Of a DNA stretch of 64,000 bases, positions 25,999-34,670 are shown one piece after another; within the stretch, counting starts at the first letter, position 1; every line of letters starts with the position of its first letter. The stretch lies in assembly GCA_036796215.1 (NCBI GenBank), contig DAIRDJ010000005.1:1-64000 (forward strand), written 5' to 3'. The DNA is from SLRI01 sp036796215 (lineage in GTDB: Bacteria; Pseudomonadota; Alphaproteobacteria; Geminicoccales; Geminicoccaceae). The translations under genes were made by a program, and so were the position numbers. Below the pieces are notes generated by a model, which was not told the origin of the DNA, ran no database searches, and saw only the letters and a list, made by a program, of their open reading frames with translations.

Positions 25999-27410
25999 CG
26001 ACTGGCCTCGAGCGAGGCCAGACGCTGGCGCATGGCGGCCACCGCCTCCTTGACCCGCTCGGGTGCGGTGCCGCCATAGCTGGTGCGACTGGCGACCGAC
26101 GCATCGACCCGGAGCAGCCGGCGCACCTCGCCGTCGAGCCTGGGGTCGATCGCCTGCAGCACGGCCGCGTCGAGCTCGTGCAGGTCGCACCCCCGCTCCT
26201 CGGCGGCCTTGACCGCCCGGGCGGCGATGCCGTGCGCGTCGCGGAAGGCCGCACCCTTGACCCGGACCAGCCAGTCGGCGAGGTCGGTGGCAGTGGTATA
26301 GCCGACGCCGGCCGCCGCCCGCATCCGGGCGGGATCGACGCGCATCGAGCCCAGCATTGCCGCCGTTGCCGCAAGGCAGAGCTCGAGGGTGTCGACGGTA
26401 TCGAACACCCCTTCCTTGTCCTCCTGCATGTCCTTGGAATACGCCAGGGGCAGGCTCTTCATGGTGACCAGGAGCGCCTGCAAATGGCCGAGCACGCGGC
26501 CGCTCTTGCCGCGGACCAGCTCGGCGGCGTCGGGGTTGCGCTTCTGTGGCATGATCGAGCTGCCGGAGGTGAAGTCCTCGCTCATCTTGACGAAGCCGAA
26601 TTGCGGCGTCGACCAGAGGACGAGTTCCTCGGCGAGGCGCGAGAGGTGGACGGCCGCGATCGCCGCCGAGGCCAGATAGTCGAGGGCGAAGTCGCGGTCG
26701 GAGACGGCATCGATCGAGTTCGCCGCCGGCCGGTCGAAGCCGAGTGCCTGGGCCGTGGCCTCGCGATCGATCGCAAAGCTGGTGCCGGCCAGGGCAGCGG
26801 CGCCGAGCGGGCACTCGTTGAGCCGGTGCCTTGCCGCGGTGAAGCGCGAGTGGTCGCGCATGACCATCTCGGCATAGGCCATGAGATGGTGGCCGAAGGT
26901 CACGGGCTGGGCCGCCTGGAGATGGGTGAAGCCCGGCATCACGGTGGCGGCGTGCGCCGCCGCCAGGTCCAGGATCGTGGCGGTGAGGCGAACGAGGTGA
27001 TCGAGCGTGCGATCGATGCCGGCGCGGACGAAGAGCTTGAAGTCGGTCGCGACCTGATCGTTGCGCGAGCGGGCGGTGTGCAGCCGGCGGCCGGGCTCGC
27101 CGATCTTTTCGGTCAGCCGGGATTCGATATTGAGGTGGATGTCCTCGAGTGCCGGATCGAAGGTGAAGCTGCCCGCCTCGATCTCGCGGGCGATCGCATC
27201 GAGGCCGTCGAGAATGGCGTCGCGGTCGGCCTCGCTGATAATGCCCTGGTCGGCGAGCATGGTGGCGTGCGCCTTCGAGCCCACGATATCGTGAGGCCAG
27301 AGCCGCTTGTCGAAGCCGATCGACGCATTAATCTGCTCCATCAGAGGAGCCGGGCCCGTGGCGAAATGCCCGCCCCAGAGATCGCGCGCCGAATTGCCTT
27401 TTTCCGTCAT
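25995..27410 (-). CDS. argH: Argininosuccinate lyase
   Basis: Final enzyme of arginine synthesis, splitting argininosuccinate to arginine and fumarate. 471 residues from the ATG at 27408-27410 (MTEKGNSARDLWGG). The fumarase/aspartase signature GSSIMPQKRNPD with the catalytic serine is intact, and HTARSRNDQVATDFKLFVR and GFTHLQAAQPVTFG are present. It is the first gene of the argH-lptM-lysA operon and is divergent from the TlpA-like gene 52 bases away, which is a common alphaproteobacterial arrangement. Confidence 0.97.
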   Translation of the reverse strand: MTEKGNSARDLWGGHFATGPAPLMEQINASIGFDKRLWPHDIVGSKAHATMLADQGIISEADRDAILDGLDAIAREIEAGSFTFDPALEDIHLNIESRLTEKIGEPGRRLHTARSRNDQVATDFKLFVRAGIDRTLDHLVRLTATILDLAAAHAATVMPGFTHLQAAQPVTFGHHLMAYAEMVMRDHSRFTAARHRLNECPLGAAALAGTSFAIDREATAQALGFDRPAANSIDAVSDRDFALDYLASAAIAAVHLSRLAEELVLWSTPQFGFVKMSEDFTSGSSIMPQKRNPDAAELVRGKSGRVLGHLQALLVTMKSLPLAYSKDMQEDKEGVFDTVDTLELCLAATAAMLGSMRVDPARMRAAAGVGYTTATDLADWLVRVKGAAFRDAHGIAARAVKAAEERGCDLHELDAAVLQAIDPRLDGEVRRLLRVDASVASRTSYGGTAPERVKEAVAAMRQRLASLEASR

Positions 27411-27462
27411 GTCGCCCGTTCGGTCCTCGTCGCCCTCGACGGTTTTCTGGAGATTGCCGGCC

Positions 27463-28002
27463 ATGCGCCTCGTGCCAGCTCTTGCGACCGTTCTCGCCCT
27501 CGCTCTTGTCGCCGGTGCTCCCGTCGGCGGCGGGGCGCTGGCGATCGAGCCCGAGGCCGGCACGCCGGTCGCGATTGCCGCCGTCACCGTCCAGGATCTC
27601 GATGGTGCCGAGGTCGACCTGAAGGCGGCGCTCACCACGGGCGAGGTGATCGTCTTGAACTTTTGGGCCACGTGGTGCGCGCCCTGCAAGCGGGAAATGC
27701 CGACGCTCGCCGCCCTCGACGCGTTGTTCGAGGATCGGCCGCTGCGGGTCGTGGCGCTGGCCATGGATCGGGCAGGACCAGAGGCGCTCAGGGCGTTCAT
27801 GGCGGAGGTCGGGGCCGAGCGGCTCGAGGTGCTGCGGGATCCGGTGATGGCGGTGAGCGGGCCCTACGCGGTTCGCGGCCTGCCGGTGACCATCGTCATC
27901 GATCAGAGCGGCAACGAGGTCTTTCGCCATGCCGGCTATGCCGACTGGTCGGCTCCAGCCGTGGTCGAGTTCCTCGAGGGCCTGCTGGAGTCCGTCGGCT
28001 GA
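27463..28002 (+). CDS. TlpA-like periplasmic thioredoxin
   Basis: A 179-residue redoxin with an N-terminal signal or anchor (from the ATG at 27463) and the thioredoxin site NFWATWCAPCKREMP. The cis-proline segment is GLPVTIVIDQSG. It probably reduces disulphides in the periplasm, for example during cytochrome c maturation. The diheme protein at 37.5 kb is not close enough to show a link. The divergent pairing with argH is typical, so position gives little functional clue. Confidence 0.9.
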   Translation: MRLVPALATVLALALVAGAPVGGGALAIEPEAGTPVAIAAVTVQDLDGAEVDLKAALTTGEVIVLNFWATWCAPCKREMPTLAALDALFEDRPLRVVALAMDRAGPEALRAFMAEVGAERLEVLRDPVMAVSGPYAVRGLPVTIVIDQSGNEVFRHAGYADWSAPAVVEFLEGLLESVG

Positions 28003-28024
28003 TCGGCCGGCCGTCGTTGCCCAG

Positions 28025-28052
28025 TTGCAACGTTTGCATCTTGCGCTATGAC
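28025..28052 (+). promoter_or_regulatory. Probable promoter of the TAXI binding-protein gene
   Basis: TTGCAA (28025-28030), a 16-base spacer and TATGAC (28047-28052) lie 54 bases before the start codon. A small perfect hairpin (GCCGT with ACGGC, 28065-28080) sits in the leader. The motif match is fair and no operator is evident. Confidence 0.4.
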
Positions 28053-28106
28053 GAGTGCTACCAAGCCGTCCTTGCACGGCGGACGCAATGTACAGGGAGA
28101 AGACAA

Positions 28107-29108
28107 ATGTTCAAGTCTTGCATGACGGGCCTCGGTGTTCTGGCGCTGGCCGGTGCCGTCTCGTTCGGCTCGCTTGTGGCCCAGGCCCAGGATCGCGAGG
28201 GCTGGCCGGAGTCGATCATGGTCGGCACCGCGTCGCAGGGCGGCACCTTCTTCATCTACGGCGCCGGCTGGGCCGGCATGATCCAGGAGATGCTCGGCGT
28301 GCCGTCGAGCTCCGAGGTCACGGGCGGCCCGGTGCAGAATCTGGCCTTGACCCAGACCAACGACGTGCAGATGGCGATGACCACCATGGGCCCGGCGCGC
28401 GAGGCGTGGGACGGCACCAGCCCGATCATGCCGGGGGTGGAGATGCGCGACGTCCGCGCCACCTTCCCGATGTACCAGACGCAGTTCCATGGCGCGGCCC
28501 TGGCCTCGAGCGGCATCGCCTCGGTGAGCGATCTCGACGGCAAGACGGTCGGCAACGGCCCGCGCGGCGGCACCTGCGGCACCTATTGGCCGCTCTTCTA
28601 TGATGCGCTCGGCGTCGAGACCAACGACCAGTTCGGCGGTGCCTCCGACCTCGGCGGTCAGCTTGGCGACGGCCTGATCGACGCGTTCTCGTTCTGCGCG
28701 GGGCTGCCGATCGCGGTCTACAGCGAGATCGAGGCGCAGCAGAGCATCAACTACTACGCCTTCACGCCGGAGGAGCAGGCCACCCTGGTCGAGCAGTTCC
28801 CGGTCAGCGCCTACGAGATCCCGGCCGGCACCTACACCACCCAGACCGAGCCCATGCATTCGGTCTCGATGTGGAACTTCGGCATCGCCCACAAGGATTT
28901 GCCGCAGAGCTTCGTCTACGAGGTGATGAAGGTGGTCCTCGATAACCACGACCGCATGGTGCAGATCCATCAGGCGGCCGAGGAGACGCTGCCCGAGAAC
29001 TGGGTGCACAACACCTTCCTGCCGTTCCACCCGGGGGCGGTGCAGTACTACAAGGAAAGGGGCTTCGACATCCCGGCGGAGCTGATTCCCGAAGACTATC
29101 AGGAATAG
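28107..29108 (+). CDS. TAXI-family TRAP transporter solute-binding protein
   Basis: Periplasmic binding component that captures an organic acid or amino acid and delivers it to the permease downstream. 333 residues with a clear signal peptide (cleavage near AQAQD). The TAXI-family layout is visible: GTASQGGTFFIYGAGWAGMIQEML, VTGGPVQNLALTQTNDVQMAMT and FCAGLPIAVYSEIE. A GGGAGAA-like ribosome binding site precedes the ATG. The ligand is not deducible, though related proteins are often described for glutamate/glutamine. A strong terminator follows. Confidence 0.93.
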   Translation: MFKSCMTGLGVLALAGAVSFGSLVAQAQDREGWPESIMVGTASQGGTFFIYGAGWAGMIQEMLGVPSSSEVTGGPVQNLALTQTNDVQMAMTTMGPAREAWDGTSPIMPGVEMRDVRATFPMYQTQFHGAALASSGIASVSDLDGKTVGNGPRGGTCGTYWPLFYDALGVETNDQFGGASDLGGQLGDGLIDAFSFCAGLPIAVYSEIEAQQSINYYAFTPEEQATLVEQFPVSAYEIPAGTYTTQTEPMHSVSMWNFGIAHKDLPQSFVYEVMKVVLDNHDRMVQIHQAAEETLPENWVHNTFLPFHPGAVQYYKERGFDIPAELIPEDYQE

Positions 29109-29117
29109 CAGCGAGCG

Positions 29118-29144
29118 ACGGGCGGGGGTGACCCCGCCCGTTTT
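29118..29144 (+). terminator. Intrinsic terminator between TAXI binding protein and permease
   Basis: A perfect 10-base stem (ACGGGCGGGG, 29118-29127, with its complement 29132-29141), a four-base loop GTGA and TTTT at 29141-29144 lie nine bases after the binding-protein stop and 35 bases before the permease start. It is a textbook intrinsic terminator, probably a partial stop that sets binding protein above permease. Confidence 0.85.
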
Positions 29145-29178
29145 CAGTTGTTGGTGAGGACGAGCCGGGAGAGCGCCC

Positions 29179-31356
29179 GTGGCCAAAGCCGAACCGCAAG
29201 ACGAAACGATTATCGCGCACGGCACGGACGACGAGCCGGCCTCCGGCAATCAGCGGGCATTGGCCGGCTGGAGCGGCCAGCTGCTCTTCTGGTTCGGTGT
29301 CGCCTACACCCTCTTCCATCTCATCGTTCTCAATCTCTTCCCGCTCGAGACCTGGACGTTTCGGATCCTGCACGTCGCCGGCGGACTGATGATCGGCTTC
29401 GTGCTGATGGCCGTGGCCGTGCCGCGGTCGCCGGGGGCACCTGACGGCCGGCAGGTGCCGGAACCGTTGCTGCAGGGCCTGCGCGTCGTCTCGGCAGTCC
29501 TGATCGTGCCGGCCGTGATCGCCATGCTCGTGCCGTTCCTGCTGCGCGACCTCGCCGGCATGGCGAACCCGCCGGGCTGGCTCTACGGCTACGCGGCACC
29601 GGCGCTGGCCTATGGCACCATGCTCGCGATCGTCACCGCCTGGCTTGCCCCGGCGCGAACCGACCGGGTGGAGATCGTCGACTGGCTCATGGCGGCCGCC
29701 GCAGGGGCTGTCGCGGCCTACCTCCTGTTCAACCTCGCAGCCCTCCAGTTCCGGGCCGGCGTGGCGCCGACGCCCGGTGATTTCTGGGTCTCGCTCGCCG
29801 GCGTGCTCTTGATCCTCGAAGCGACCCGGCGGCTCGCCGGCCTGGCGCTCGTCGTCATCGCCGGCGTCTTCATCCTCTACGCCTTCATCGGTCCCTGGCT
29901 GCCGGGCTTTCTCGCCCATCGCGGCTACCCGGTGACCCGCTTCTTCAGCTATCTCTACACCGACAGCGGCATCCTGGGGCCCACGACCGCGGTCTCGTCG
30001 ACCTACATCATCCTCTTCATCTGCTTCGCCGCCTTTCTCCAGGCCTCCAAGGTCGGCGACTATTTCGTCAACTTCGCCTTTGCCGCGGCCGGCCACGCGC
30101 GCGGCGGGCCCGCCAAGGTGGCGATCTTCGCCTCGGGCCTGATGGGCATGATCAACGGCACCTCGGCCGGCAACGTGGTGGCCACGGGCTCGCTCACCAT
30201 CCCCTTGATGAAGCGGGTCGGCTATCGGCCGCAGAGTGCCGCCGGCATCGAGGCCGCGGCCTCGACCGGCGGGCAGATCATGCCGCCGATCATGGGGGCC
30301 GGGGCCTTCATCATGGCCGAGGTGACCGGCATTCGTTACACCGAAATCGCGGCCGCGGCGGTCATCCCGGCCGTCCTCTACTTCATCTCGATCTATTTCA
30401 TGGTGGATTTCGAGGCGCAGCGCACCGGCATGAAGGGCCTGCCGCGGCACATGCTGCCGCGCTTCGATGTGCTGGTGAAGCAGGTCTACCTCTTCGGCCC
30501 CATCCTGATCCTGATCGGTGCGCTCTTCATGGGCTACTCGGTGATTCGCGCCGGCACGCTCTCGCTCATCGCCGCCATCGTAGTGAGCTGGCTGACACCG
30601 CACTGGCTCGGGCCCATGGGCATCATCCGGGCCTTGCAGCTGACCTCGACCATGGCGGTCCAGCTCATCGCGGTCTGCGCTTGTGCCGGCATCATCGTCG
30701 GTGTCATCGGCCTCACCGGCGTCGGCTTGCGCTTCTCGTCGCTGCTGCTCTCGGTCGCCGACACCAGCCAGTTCCTGGCCATCCTCTTCGCCATGGGCAT
30801 CTCGCTCATGCTGGGAATGGGGATGCCGACCACGGCCGCCTATGCGGTGGCGGCATCCGTGGTCGCACCCGGGCTGATCCGCCTCGGGATCGAGCCCCTG
30901 GTAGCGCATTTCTTCGTCTTCTATTTCGCCGTCGTTTCGGCGATCACGCCGCCCGTCGCTTTGGCGGCCTACGCGGGTGCCGCGATCGCGGGCTCCAAGG
31001 CACTGCCGACCTCGATGACCGCCTTCAAGCTGGGGCTCGCCGCCTTCATCGTGCCGTTCATGTTCTTCTACAGCCCGGCCCTGCTGATGCTCGGCAGCTG
31101 GCTCCAGATCATCCACTATACCGCGACCGCCTGCGTCGGCGTCTTCCTCCTCTCCGCCGCCGTCCAGGGCTGGTTCTTCGGCCGCACCAACATCCTGCTC
31201 CGGCTGGTGCTGGGTGCTGCGGCGCTCTTGATGATCTCCGGCGGGCTGATCACCGACCTTCTCGGCATCGGGCTCGGCCTCGCGGTGTTCGCCTGGCAGC
31301 AGAAGATGGCGATCAAGGAGCCGGAGCTGCAGCCGAGCAAGGCCGCGGCGGAGTAG
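29179..31356 (+). CDS. TRAP transporter fused permease (DctQ-DctM type)
   Basis: A 725-residue membrane protein that moves the ligand brought by the TAXI binding protein, driven by an ion gradient. The first part (to about residue 200) has the few helices of the small DctQ-like subunit. The rest is the many-helix DctM-like subunit. A characteristic motif, LGMGMPTTAAYAV, lies near residue 545, and TSAGNVVATGSLTIPLMKRVGY is also typical. Single-chain fusion is usual for TAXI systems. The GTG at 29179 is preceded by a GGGAGAG ribosome site. Confidence 0.94.
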   Translation: MAKAEPQDETIIAHGTDDEPASGNQRALAGWSGQLLFWFGVAYTLFHLIVLNLFPLETWTFRILHVAGGLMIGFVLMAVAVPRSPGAPDGRQVPEPLLQGLRVVSAVLIVPAVIAMLVPFLLRDLAGMANPPGWLYGYAAPALAYGTMLAIVTAWLAPARTDRVEIVDWLMAAAAGAVAAYLLFNLAALQFRAGVAPTPGDFWVSLAGVLLILEATRRLAGLALVVIAGVFILYAFIGPWLPGFLAHRGYPVTRFFSYLYTDSGILGPTTAVSSTYIILFICFAAFLQASKVGDYFVNFAFAAAGHARGGPAKVAIFASGLMGMINGTSAGNVVATGSLTIPLMKRVGYRPQSAAGIEAAASTGGQIMPPIMGAGAFIMAEVTGIRYTEIAAAAVIPAVLYFISIYFMVDFEAQRTGMKGLPRHMLPRFDVLVKQVYLFGPILILIGALFMGYSVIRAGTLSLIAAIVVSWLTPHWLGPMGIIRALQLTSTMAVQLIAVCACAGIIVGVIGLTGVGLRFSSLLLSVADTSQFLAILFAMGISLMLGMGMPTTAAYAVAASVVAPGLIRLGIEPLVAHFFVFYFAVVSAITPPVALAAYAGAAIAGSKALPTSMTAFKLGLAAFIVPFMFFYSPALLMLGSWLQIIHYTATACVGVFLLSAAVQGWFFGRTNILLRLVLGAAALLMISGGLITDLLGIGLGLAVFAWQQKMAIKEPELQPSKAAAE

Positions 31357-31360
31357 ACGG

Positions 31361-31984
31361 CTGCTGCGACCGACGCTGATCCTGGCACTCGCCCTGCTCG
31401 TGGTGGCCGGCTGCGCCCGGCGACCTTCGGCGCCGTCGGTGGCGACGACGTGGCCTGCCGATCGTGCCACCTGCTTTGCCGCCCTCGAGCGGGAGGCGGT
31501 CAGCTTCACGCCCTGGCTCGATGCGCCCACCGCCAATGTCTGTGCGGTGCCAGCACCCGTCGTCGTGCGGGCCTCGACCGCCACCATGGCCCCGACCTTG
31601 CGCACCAGCTGCCCGATGATGCTGGCCTGGGCCCGCTTCGAGCCCGAGCTGCAGCGCCTGGCCATTCGCCGGCTGGGCAGCGAGATCGCCGAGATCCACC
31701 ACTATGGCTCGTATAATTGCCGCCGCATGTCCGGCAACCAGCGGCGGATGAGCCTGCACAGCACCGGCCAGGCGCTCGACATCGCGGGCTTCACCACGGC
31801 CGACGGACGCTACATCAGCGTGCAGCAGGGCTGGCGGGGGCGGCGTGACGAATCCGCTTTCTTGCGCGATCTGGGTCAGGCCGCCTGCCGGCATTTCAAC
31901 GTGGTGCTGACGCCGAACCACGACCGGGCGCATCACGACCATATTCACGTCGATATCGGGCCGTGGAAGCTCTGCCGGGCGTGA
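31361..31984 (+). CDS. Extensin-like lipoprotein (probable CTG start)
   Basis: Exported protein of the extensin-like C family, which is related to D-Ala-D-Ala peptidases. The domain marks are LHSTGQALDIAGF near residue 130 and HHDHIHVDIGP near the end. The only standard start in frame is GTG 31400, which leaves the lipobox (LLVVAGC) as nearly the first residues and destroys the signal. A CTG at 31361 seven bases after a GGAG (31350-31353) gives a perfect lipoprotein signal (basic start, hydrophobic core, cysteine), so I place the start there. The TRAP permease stop is four bases before it. Confidence 0.72.
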   Translation: MLRPTLILALALLVVAGCARRPSAPSVATTWPADRATCFAALEREAVSFTPWLDAPTANVCAVPAPVVVRASTATMAPTLRTSCPMMLAWARFEPELQRLAIRRLGSEIAEIHHYGSYNCRRMSGNQRRMSLHSTGQALDIAGFTTADGRYISVQQGWRGRRDESAFLRDLGQAACRHFNVVLTPNHDRAHHDHIHVDIGPWKLCRA

Positions 31985-32062
31985 GCGGCGGGTTTTCATG
32001 GTGTCACGCCTTCGGATGGGCTATCTGGTGACTAGTTTCATGACCATCTCGGAGGGGTGCTT

Positions 32063-32302
32063 ATGCTCACCGTGACGCTGGCGCAGGCCAAGGCGCAGTT
32101 GAGCGAGCTTTTGAACAAGGTGGAGGCCGGCGAGGAGGTGATCGTCACGCGGCGAGGTCGGCCGGTGGCCCGCATCGGGCCAGCGGTACAGCAACGCCAG
32201 CCGCTGCCGCTGGAGGCGTTGGCGGCCTTGCACGCAAAGGGGCGCCCGCTCGAGCGACCGAGCATGGAGCTCTTGCGCGCAGAGCGGGACGAGGGACGCT
32301 AG
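32063..32302 (+). CDS. vapB: Phd/YefM-type antitoxin
   Basis: A 79-residue antitoxin whose N-terminus (VTLAQAKAQLSELLNKVEAGEEVIVTRRGRPVARI, described only in outline) is the Phd/YefM fold, a DNA-binding beta-alpha unit. The C-terminal tail should wrap the toxin. The ATG at 32063 follows GGAGG at a seven-base distance and is preferred over the GTG at 32057. The VapC gene starts 14 bases after its stop. The symbol vapB follows the toxin partner, though the fold is Phd-like. Confidence 0.85.
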   Translation: MLTVTLAQAKAQLSELLNKVEAGEEVIVTRRGRPVARIGPAVQQRQPLPLEALAALHAKGRPLERPSMELLRAERDEGR

Positions 32303-32316
32303 TCGGCGGTGGACGG

Positions 32317-32763
32317 GTGCTGTATTTCGACACCTCGGTCATTCTCCCGCTGTTCGTGCCCGAACCAACATCCAAGGCGGTCATTGCCTTTGTCGACAGC
32401 TGGCCAGCGGAGCAGCTCACGGTCAGCAATTGGACCATGCTCGAGTTTGCATCGGTGCTGGGTCGGCATGTCCGCACTGGCCGGATCACGCGGGATTTTG
32501 CTGCCGAGGTGACGGAACGGTTCGAGGAACTGCTGCCCGGCACCTTCCGAATTCTCATGCCGAGTGCCGCCGATTTCACGCTGGCCGCACGATGGCTCGC
32601 CGATCCTGCCCGCGGCCTTCGGGCCGGCGACGCCTTGCACCTCGCCGTCGCCGGCAACAACGACGCGCACGCGCTCTTCACCTTCGACAAGAACATGCTG
32701 CGTGCCGGCCTGGACTTGGGGCTCCCGCTGAGCACCGGCATCGAGATTTCGGGCTACAACTGA
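32317..32763 (+). CDS. vapC: PIN-domain toxin VapC
   Basis: A 148-residue putative RNA endonuclease. All acidic residues of a PIN active site are visible: Asp5 (YFDTS), Glu43 (MLEFAS), Asp105 (GDALHLA) and Asp124 (FTFDKNM). The start is a GTG at 32317. With the upstream Phd-type antitoxin it forms a standard two-gene addiction module. VapC toxins usually cut initiator tRNA or the ribosomal sarcin-ricin loop; which one applies here is unknown. Confidence 0.88.
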   Translation: MLYFDTSVILPLFVPEPTSKAVIAFVDSWPAEQLTVSNWTMLEFASVLGRHVRTGRITRDFAAEVTERFEELLPGTFRILMPSAADFTLAARWLADPARGLRAGDALHLAVAGNNDAHALFTFDKNMLRAGLDLGLPLSTGIEISGYN

Positions 32764-32785
32764 AGGTCCGCCTGCTGCAGTTCGT

Positions 32786-33958
32786 CTACAGCAGATCGCT
32801 GGTCAGCGCGAAGGATTCGAGCGGCGGGGCCGGGTCGTCGGATTTGTGGTTGCGGCAGGCTTCGAGCCAGTCGGCGGATTGCATCTCCATGAGGCGGCTG
32901 ACCGTGCGCTGGAACTCGAAGGCGCCGTCGCCCTCGGGGTAGAGGTCCGCCGCCGGCTCGGCGGCCGCGAGGAACAGCATGACCCGGCCCTCGTAGAGCG
33001 CGTCGATCAGCGTCATGAAGCGCCGCGCCTCGTTGCGCCGGTCGGGGGTCAGGAGCGGCACGTCGTCGAGCACGATGCTGTGGAAGCGGCAGCCCAGAGC
33101 CAGGTAGTCGGCGGGGCCGAGCGGCTGGGCGCACAAGTCCTGGAAGGTGAAGCGAGCAACGCCGCCGGCAGCGGCCGGCACGCGCAGCTTGCGGCTGCCG
33201 ACCTCGAGCTCGCCCGGCGCCGCCTCGGCACCGTCGGCGAGGGCCTTGAAGATGCCGTCCAGCGCCCGGGTCGCCACTGGGCCCAAGGGGTAGTGGTAGA
33301 CCGGCAGCTCGCGCAGGCGTTCCAGGCGGTAGTCGACGGGGCCCTGGAGTTCCAGCACCTCCATCCGCTCCTTCAAGAGCGCGATGAACGGCAGGAAACG
33401 CTGCCGGTTGAGGCCGTCCTCGTAGAGCCGGTCGGGCGGCCAGTTGGAGGTTGCGACGACGACGACGCCGGCATCGAACAGGCCCTCGAACAGCCGGCCG
33501 AGGATCATCGCATCGGCGATGTTGACGACGTGGAACTCGTCGAAGCACAACAGCCGCGTCTCGCCCGCGAGCGTGCGCGCCAGCGTCTCGAGCGGCTCGC
33601 TCTTGCCGCCGCTTTGGCGCAGCTGGTGCAGGCGTTGGTGGATTTCGAGCATGAAGGCGTGGAAGTGCACCCGGCGCTTTTTCGGCACCTCGACGGCCTC
33701 GAAGAAGAGGTCCATCAGCATCGACTTGCCGCGGCCGACCCCGCCGTGGATGTAGAGGCCCTTGGGACCGGCGGGGGGCGGCTTGGCGCTGCTTTTGACC
33801 AGCCGACCGAGGAGGCCGGAGCGGGGTGGCGCAGCTGGCGTGGGTGACGCCGCCAGAGCGCGGGCCAGGTGATCGAGCCTTTCGGCGACCATGGTTTGCG
33901 CCGGGTCGAGACTAAGCGCGCCGCATTCGATCAGGCTGTTCAGTCGTTCGAGAGGCAT
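32786..33958 (-). CDS. zapE: Cell division ATPase ZapE (AFG1 family)
   Basis: AFG1/LACE1-type ATPase, reported in Escherichia coli to work at the division site with FtsZ. The Walker A is GGVGRGKSMLMD near residue 75. Further marks are HFHAFMLEIHQRLH, CFDEFHVVNIADAMILGRLFE (Walker B) and ATSNWPPDRLYEDGLNR. I chose the ATG at 33958, with a GTG at 33973 as an alternative; both avoid an acidic low-complexity leader. Length is normal. It lies 89 bases after an exported-protein gene on the same strand. Confidence 0.92.
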   Translation of the reverse strand: MPLERLNSLIECGALSLDPAQTMVAERLDHLARALAASPTPAAPPRSGLLGRLVKSSAKPPPAGPKGLYIHGGVGRGKSMLMDLFFEAVEVPKKRRVHFHAFMLEIHQRLHQLRQSGGKSEPLETLARTLAGETRLLCFDEFHVVNIADAMILGRLFEGLFDAGVVVVATSNWPPDRLYEDGLNRQRFLPFIALLKERMEVLELQGPVDYRLERLRELPVYHYPLGPVATRALDGIFKALADGAEAAPGELEVGSRKLRVPAAAGGVARFTFQDLCAQPLGPADYLALGCRFHSIVLDDVPLLTPDRRNEARRFMTLIDALYEGRVMLFLAAAEPAADLYPEGDGAFEFQRTVSRLMEMQSADWLEACRNHKSDDPAPPLESFALTSDLL

Positions 33959-34046
33959 CGGTTTCGTCGCCACATCGTTCGCATCGGCGTCGTCATCGGC
34001 GCTCGGCGGCGGGGACGTCAAGCCGGTCGGACCAGGGCAGGCTCGA

Positions 34047-34670
34047 TCAGTCGACCGGTGGCACGCTTGCGAGCAGCCGGCCGGTGAGCAGCGAGAGATA
34101 CCCCGCACCAGCGAGGCCGCCGTCCTCGCCGGTGAAAACGAAGAGGACGACCGCGGGCGGGCAGGCGTTGCGCACGGGCGAGAGACCGAGCGGCGGCAGG
34201 GTCGTTGCCGTGCCCTCGACCACGACCGCGCGTGCCGCCTGCCAGTAGTCGGCGTAGAGCCAGAGCACGCTCGTCAGGATGCGCAACAGCGTCGGCTCGA
34301 CCACCCGCATCTGCGAGGCGTCGAACGGGTGGGAGGGGGCCAGGGTGACGACAGGAAAGCGCGAAGTATGCCTGAGCGGTGCCTCGAAGCGGCGGGCGAA
34401 GGCGTGGTCGCGGGCGAGGGCTGCCGCCTGTTCGGTATCGGGATCGAAGATGCCCGAAAGCGGGCGGGGTGGCACGAGGAAGCAGAACTCGTCGTCGAAG
34501 GCCTCGACGACGGTCCGGGCCAGGGCGTCGAGGTCGGTCGGCTCGGCTGCTCCGACCGGTGTGGCGGCGAGGCCTGTCGCCAGGAGAGCCGCTGCTAGAC
34601 CCAGCCGCAGGTCTCGCGCTCGGCGAGCGAGGCGAGGAAGTCCATGTGCGCGTCGTCGTCGTTGAGGCAT
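34047..34670 (-). CDS. Hypothetical exported protein overlapping hemH
   Basis: A protein with a hydrophobic signal region (LGLAAALLATGLAATPVGAAEP) followed by a mature domain of about 165 residues. It contains EAFDDEFCFLVPPRPLSGIFDP and ends GRLLASVPPVD. I do not recognise the family. In frame, the nearest ATG (34668-34670) lies 75 bases inside hemH and adds 25 basic residues before the signal. A CTG at 34608-34610 would give a cleaner signal. The start is therefore uncertain. Confidence 0.55.
   Translation of the reverse strand: MPQRRRRAHGLPRLARRARDLRLGLAAALLATGLAATPVGAAEPTDLDALARTVVEAFDDEFCFLVPPRPLSGIFDPDTEQAAALARDHAFARRFEAPLRHTSRFPVVTLAPSHPFDASQMRVVEPTLLRILTSVLWLYADYWQAARAVVVEGTATTLPPLGLSPVRNACPPAVVLFVFTGEDGGLAGAGYLSLLTGRLLASVPPVD

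Noticed and set aside
28804..31665. Long open frame opposite the TRAP permease
   Set aside because: It lies in antisense to a clear permease and has a low-complexity, Arg/Gly/His/Asp-rich product. It is a high-GC shadow frame.
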